Source: Stereum hirsutum FP-91666 SS1
Lineage: Eukaryota > Basidiomycota > Agaricomycetes > Russulales > Stereaceae
Direction of reading: 5' to 3'
Assembly (NCBI RefSeq): GCF_000264905.1
Contig: NW_006763143.1
Coordinates: forward strand, 605,224 to 669,223
Length of the DNA stretch: 64,000 bases
In this document: positions 59,865 to 64,000 of the stretch, one piece after another
Layout: every line of letters starts with the position of its first letter
Position numbering within the stretch: the first letter of the stretch is position 1
Made by a program: the position numbers and the translations under genes
Notes under the pieces: generated by a model
Database searches by the model: none
Told to the model about the DNA's origin: nothing
Seen by the model: only the letters and a program-made list of their open reading frames with translations

Positions 59865-59988
59865 ATTCCGCCCTTTTTCCTCTTGAGAAATATTTACAAT
59901 ATCGGCGAGGATGAGATGATCGTAGGTCGACCAAGAAAAGATTTCTGCGTCCAAGTCGTGAACTCGGCAGCTGTCGGCAAACTCCGTA
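59865..59988. promoter_or_regulatory. 124 bp divergent promoter of ELP4 and TTC1-like genes
   Basis: Start codons at 59864 (-) and 59989 (+) are only 124 bp apart. No clear TATA box. Both transcripts must initiate within or across this short interval. Confidence 0.6.
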
Positions 59989-61338
59989 ATGGATCCTTCA
60001 CCCTCAACCTCCATGGCCACCTCCTCCAAACCCAGTTCACCTACTCCTCCTCCTCGTTCACCATCACCCACATCCCATTCCGACGATCATGAAGATGAAA
60101 TTCCAGAAGAACCGCAGACAGATGAAGATATCCAGGTGTGTTTATTATACACCTACATTCCAAGAGCGGCGCTTACCTGGATTGTGGCCCAGACATGCCT
60201 CCGCGATGCCGAAGCACTTAAGGTAGAAGGTAATGATCACTTCAGAGCATCGAGGTGGAACGAGGCACTAGCGTCGTACAGAAGTGCATTAGGAAGATTA
60301 CCAAGGCGAAAGTTCGTGGAGAGGAAGACAAAAGAAGGTGCGAGGGGTAGGAAGAAGTGGGATATAAAGGGGAAGGGGAGAGAAGACGGAGACGAGGACG
60401 AGGAGAAGGCGAAGGAGAGTGTGGATGCTGCAGTATCGAGCAGCAGTGTGCAAGCAGAGCCAGGAGAGGCTTCCGGGGCGGCTGAAGAGAAGGAAGACAA
60501 GGCAGAGGAGAAGGAGGAACCTGTGAAGCTTAGTCCGCTCGAGATGGAGTGTGCAAAGGCAAGATCTGTGCTAAATGCCAATATTGGGGCATGTCACATC
60601 AAGCTGGTACGTCCAGTTTATTCTTCGTTACTTCGTCAAATATTATGCCCCTGTCATGACATGTTGATCCTCGACTGCATCATAATATTTAGAAAGAGAA
60701 TGCCGCAGCGGTAGAGGCTTGTACGGAAGGTATGAATTTCTTTTATTATGAGTTGGTCGGCTTCCTGCTTTCTGATAGCTGTATCCAGCCCTTCTGGACG
60801 ATCCATCTTACATCAAGGCGCTTCAACGACGAGCTCAATGTAACGAAGCCCTTAACACTTGGTCTTCATTGACCAAAGCTCAAGAAGGTCTGTATTCCCA
60901 TCACATTCGCATCTACCATAATTATTTCTTCTTCTCTTCTGTCAACCACCATTTACTGACGCAACCCCTCAATCTGGCTTCGGACCCCCTATACGCCACA
61001 CTCTCCGCCACACTTCACTCAGACTACACAACCCTGCTCGACCTCCTTCCTGACTCTTCCCCACAACTCCGAGACGTAAACCGTGCCCTCACACGGCTTG
61101 GACCTCGAATCGAGGTAGCACAGAAGCAGGAGCTGGAAGAGATGATGGGCAAGTTGAAAGGGTTCGGGAACAGTCTTCTTGGTAAGCAATAATTTCTTCT
61201 CTCAAGCCCTCGACGAAATGACGAATGGGTGGTCGATGTTCCTGCGTTGGTGAATCAGGCAAGTTCGGTCTATCGACGGACAACTTCAAGTTTGAGCCGA
61301 ATGGACAAGGAGGGTATTCTATGAATTTCGCGCGATGA
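59989..61338 (+). CDS. TTC1-type tetratricopeptide repeat protein
   Basis: Six exons (59989-60135, 60193-60606, 60693-60729, 60789-60887, 61023-61181, 61259-61338) give 311 residues. An acidic N-terminus is followed by the first TPR (DAEALKVEGNDHFRASRWNE), which is interrupted by a long charged insert (about residues 85-155). Two further TPRs follow (CAKARSVLNANIGACHIKL, DPSYIKALQRRAQCNEAL), then a helical stretch (EVAQKQELEEMMGKLKGFG) and the C-terminal signature KFGLSTDNFKFEPNGQGGYS-MNFAR. That tail closely matches human TTC1, a co-chaperone-like adaptor reported to bind Hsp90 and Ras/G-protein alpha. A chaperone-adaptor role in the cytosol is inferred. Its stop lies 240 bp from that of the convergent patatin-TPR gene. 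Confidence 0.87.
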
Positions 61339-61578
61339 CTGTTGTACTCTACATGTATTTTACATTGCGAGCTATGGGACGGACGTTAGAAGGTATATTG
61401 ACCTCCTGGCGGCGAAAGACCAGTAATGACGCCGAACTAGTTACCGCCTCATCCACGACCGACTTCGGCTAATGCGGGGCCAACAGAGAGCTCTGCTCTG
61501 TAGAATCCACGCGGTGTGCAGGCGTCGGCGATTGTTGTCGTGGGAGGGATGTTGTTGGAGTTTGGTTCCCCGCAACTG

Positions 61579-64000
61579 TCAAGACATCTCAATCTTTCTT
61601 GCGGGTCGCCCCTGCTTCCTTCCGTGAAGCATCAATGACTTCGGTACCTGTAAGGTCAGCGTATCCTCCAGCGAACGATCCGGGGCCAGAACACCCCAAC
61701 CGGAGCCCTTCTCCTTGACTTTCGCAGCGTGAGTTTGTTTGGGCCTTGAAACCATCGGTCTATGTACCATCTCCTCCCTCGCAAGCTTCTCCTGCTCCGT
61801 AAACCATCGCAAACTATCCACGGTGTCTGGATGTTCCTCCCCAAGCACTTTCCTCCTCCCCTTCACCACCTGACTACTAATCTCCGCCGCCTCTGCATAC
61901 CTGCCAGGCCGCGCAATTGCGAGGGCCAGATTCTGCATGGTCATCAACATTGACACGTCAAGATCTTCACATCCCTCTCTTGGCCGCGTAAGGCTCCTCT
62001 GCTTCTCCAGAAGCTTCCGACACATCAACTCCGCTTCTGCCCTCCGTCCCTGGACGAGAATTGAAAACCCCAACCACGCATAACTCTCCAATGTCTCCTC
62101 ATGCGTCTCCCCCAGCACCTCCAAACGTGCTCGAAACGCCTCCTGAAACAGATGCTCTGCCTTTCCATACCACTCCGGTCCTTGATTCAATATCGAAAGG
62201 CCAAGGCCGTGTTTCGTACGCAGCGTCGCGGGATGATCCTTCCCGAGGACTCTGAGCTGCGTAGAGAGAAGGTCCGCAAACATGTTTTCTGCGTCGACAT
62301 ATCGGCCCTGAAGATAGACCGAGCGCGCGAGGATGAAGTCGCTCTCCAATGTTTGCGGATGGTCTGGACCGCGCGTGATCGTCCTTCTGACGGTCGACAC
62401 TTGGCGGAGGGTGTGTTCGGCTTCAAGGTAGCGGCCTTGCGAGAGATATTGCATCCCTCGATTGAGTGTGGGTGGGATCCACCATGGCGATCCGGGGAGG
62501 CGACCTTTGGCTATGTCGATGACGGTGTTGAGCCATCCTGGAATCGCGGTTCGGCTACTCAGTCCTTCGACGGTGGCAGGCATGTTGATCTCGCCGAAGG
62601 ATGAGCCGCAGTGAATGGGAGGAATACGGGATAGTGTTGATATTGTTGCGGAACGCGTAGATTTGTTACTGTCATCGGAGGGTTTGAAACAGCCTGCGTA
62701 GAGCGACGTCGTTAGCGGTGAACATGTATCACGAAAAGCCAGAATTTCTCCCACCATTGTTGAGTTCTCTTGTCGAAATCACGCATCGACGGCTAGAAAG
62801 CACATCGACCGTGTCCTTCATCATTTTACTCGCCTGTGATGTCTTCAGGTATGTGTCTATGTGCATTTCGAGGTTAGACGCGTCCACTGTCCGGTCCCAG
62901 TCGTTGTATTTGTCCGCCTTCAGATCCACAGCACGCGTGACATCGAAGTGAAAGTAAACGCCAGGGGTATCCGTGAAATATTGACCATCTGCATCTGCTT
63001 ATGTCTCCGTCAGTCAGTGATGTAGGGCTCCCGGACTATAACTGACCTGTACCAAGGCTGACGATACACGCAACATATTCTTTGGGAAAGACTCGATATG
63101 CCTCTTCGATCAACGACTGAATAAGGTCGACCCGTTTTATTCCTGGGCCATTGTCAACACAAGTAACTTCAGAGTCGAAAGAGTCCCTTCGGTGAAGTTT
63201 GGACTGAAAGATGGGGTAGGTAGTGGCTATGGTCGCGCGAGCGGCTTCCAAGATGGTATTACTGTCGTTGTCAGAACCATGCCCGTGGCTAGCGCTATGT
63301 GTGTACGTTGTAAAGACGCTCCGGGTGTGCTTGATGGAAGGGGGCTTGTAACCATCTGACTCGTCCATCGGCTGTGCGGATACGAAGCTAGATCATGTTA
63401 CAACTTAGCGCATAGTCGAAATGGGAGCTCAAGGACCAAGTTGGTGACACCCTGATACATACACTTTACACTGTGATGAGCCTTCTTCCTCGACCATTTT
63501 ACTTTCGCTATCCCCCGTCGTCGACCGAATGATCTGTCGGAGAGTATTCTCCAGATTGAACTTCTCGGTCATGGATGTTGATGACGTCTTGGAAACTAGA
63601 TTGATGAAGAGTGCAGTGTACGCTGTGATCGCTTCATCAGCGCTCATCCGAAGACGCCCGAGTAGGAGAGCGATTATGCTAAATAAAATTATGTGCCACA
63701 TCACACGTTGAGCGATGACCTTGTACGAGGAAGCGCTTGCGAGGAACTCACCCGCCAGTGCCATGCCCTGCTATCATATCGAAGTACTCGCATGGACGGG
63801 GGAGTAATTCGAGCTTGCGTCGAACTTTCAACTGGCTCATCATCTCTTGTAGAATGGAAAGTTGGGAGAGACCGTGATCGCCGCCAACTGCGTCTAGTTC
63901 AAAAACACGAGGTAAGAACTGTAGACCTGGGATGGAAGATCAGAGATATTAAATACTTACCGAGGGAAAGCAGTCGAAGGCTGCAAGGTGATGCCGAGGA
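61579..64000 (-). CDS. second patatin-TPR protein, catalytically degenerate; 5' end outside the window
   Basis: The gene runs off the right edge; the first visible exon (63963 to the edge) encodes CSLRLLSLD across a splice to AVGGDHGLSQLSILQEMM, aligning with the patatin oxyanion loop DGGGIRG but without its GGG-R pattern. The elbow reads CEYFDMIAGHGTGG, so the nucleophile Ser is Gly (codon 63760-63762). IIALLLGRLRMSADEAI follows as in the left-hand paralogue. The usual DGGLGxNNP block is CVDNGPGIKRV: the Asp stays but the rest is lost. Then ACIVSLGTG, and, from about 62690 down to 61579, at least four kinesin-light-chain-type TPRs (LGKDHPATLRTKHGLGLSIL, LGETHEETLESYAWLGFSIL, LGEEHPDTVDSLRWF). 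Lipase activity is very unlikely. Splice joins keep frame throughout, so it reads as an intact gene, not a pseudogene. Confidence 0.8.

Overview
The window looks like nuclear DNA of a filamentous basidiomycete, probably a mushroom-forming plant-litter or wood decayer. Nearly every gene is cut by many short introns (about 45-80 nt, GT-AG, with a few GC-AG). Genes sit close together on both strands, and the set is typical of Agaricomycetes: Elongator ELP4, the FANCM-type helicase MPH1, TVP23, a vacuolar AVT1-like transporter, a DLT1-like protein, a secreted GH74 xyloglucanase with a fungal cellulose-binding module, and patatin-TPR proteins. I saw no operon, phage, CRISPR array or tRNA. Exon models below were built by hand from splice motifs and reading-frame continuity.

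Layout. 1-270: possible 3' end of a gene cut by the window edge. 989-3347 (+): AVT1-like vacuolar amino-acid transporter, convergent with a patatin-TPR gene at 4013-6536 (-). 7038-8055 (+): DLT1-like membrane protein, convergent with a glutathione-transferase-like gene (8297-9603, -). A 1.5 kb gap follows, then NADH-cytochrome b5 reductase (11161-12665, -), divergent from a dual-specificity phosphatase (13247-15816, +). After a pyrimidine-rich 1.4 kb gap come TVP23 (17252-18538, -) and a polytopic membrane protein (18672-20320, +), which share a 133 bp divergent promoter. A small membrane protein (20875-21661, +) and MPH1 (22044-27372, +) complete the first part.

Second part. Two tandem amino-acid permease paralogues (28231-30596 and 32082-34325, both -), a pseudokinase-like gene (35998-39138, -), and a single-pass membrane protein of unknown function (40184-42028, -). 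Next are the GH74-CBM1 xyloglucanase (43041-46655, +), convergent with a leucine-rich-repeat gene (46761-48764, -), and a very large LRR-RhoGEF (49610-56098, -). ELP4 (57869-59864, -) and a TTC1-type TPR gene (59989-61338, +) share a 124 bp divergent promoter. A second patatin-TPR gene (61579-64000, -) runs off the right edge.

Most of this is housekeeping gene content with no single pathway linking it. The GH74 enzyme, the two permeases and the vacuolar transporter fit a saprotroph's nutrition, and ELP4, MPH1, TVP23 and CBR serve translation, genome stability, Golgi traffic and lipid redox. The most unusual signals are: two patatin-TPR paralogues that both lack the canonical catalytic serine, one of them strongly degenerate; two consecutive 4-nt microexons in MPH1; a 10-nt exon followed by a GC-AG intron in TVP23; a second GC-AG intron in the GH74 gene; an in-frame 14-residue tandem repeat in the phosphatase; and a kinase-fold gene without catalytic residues.
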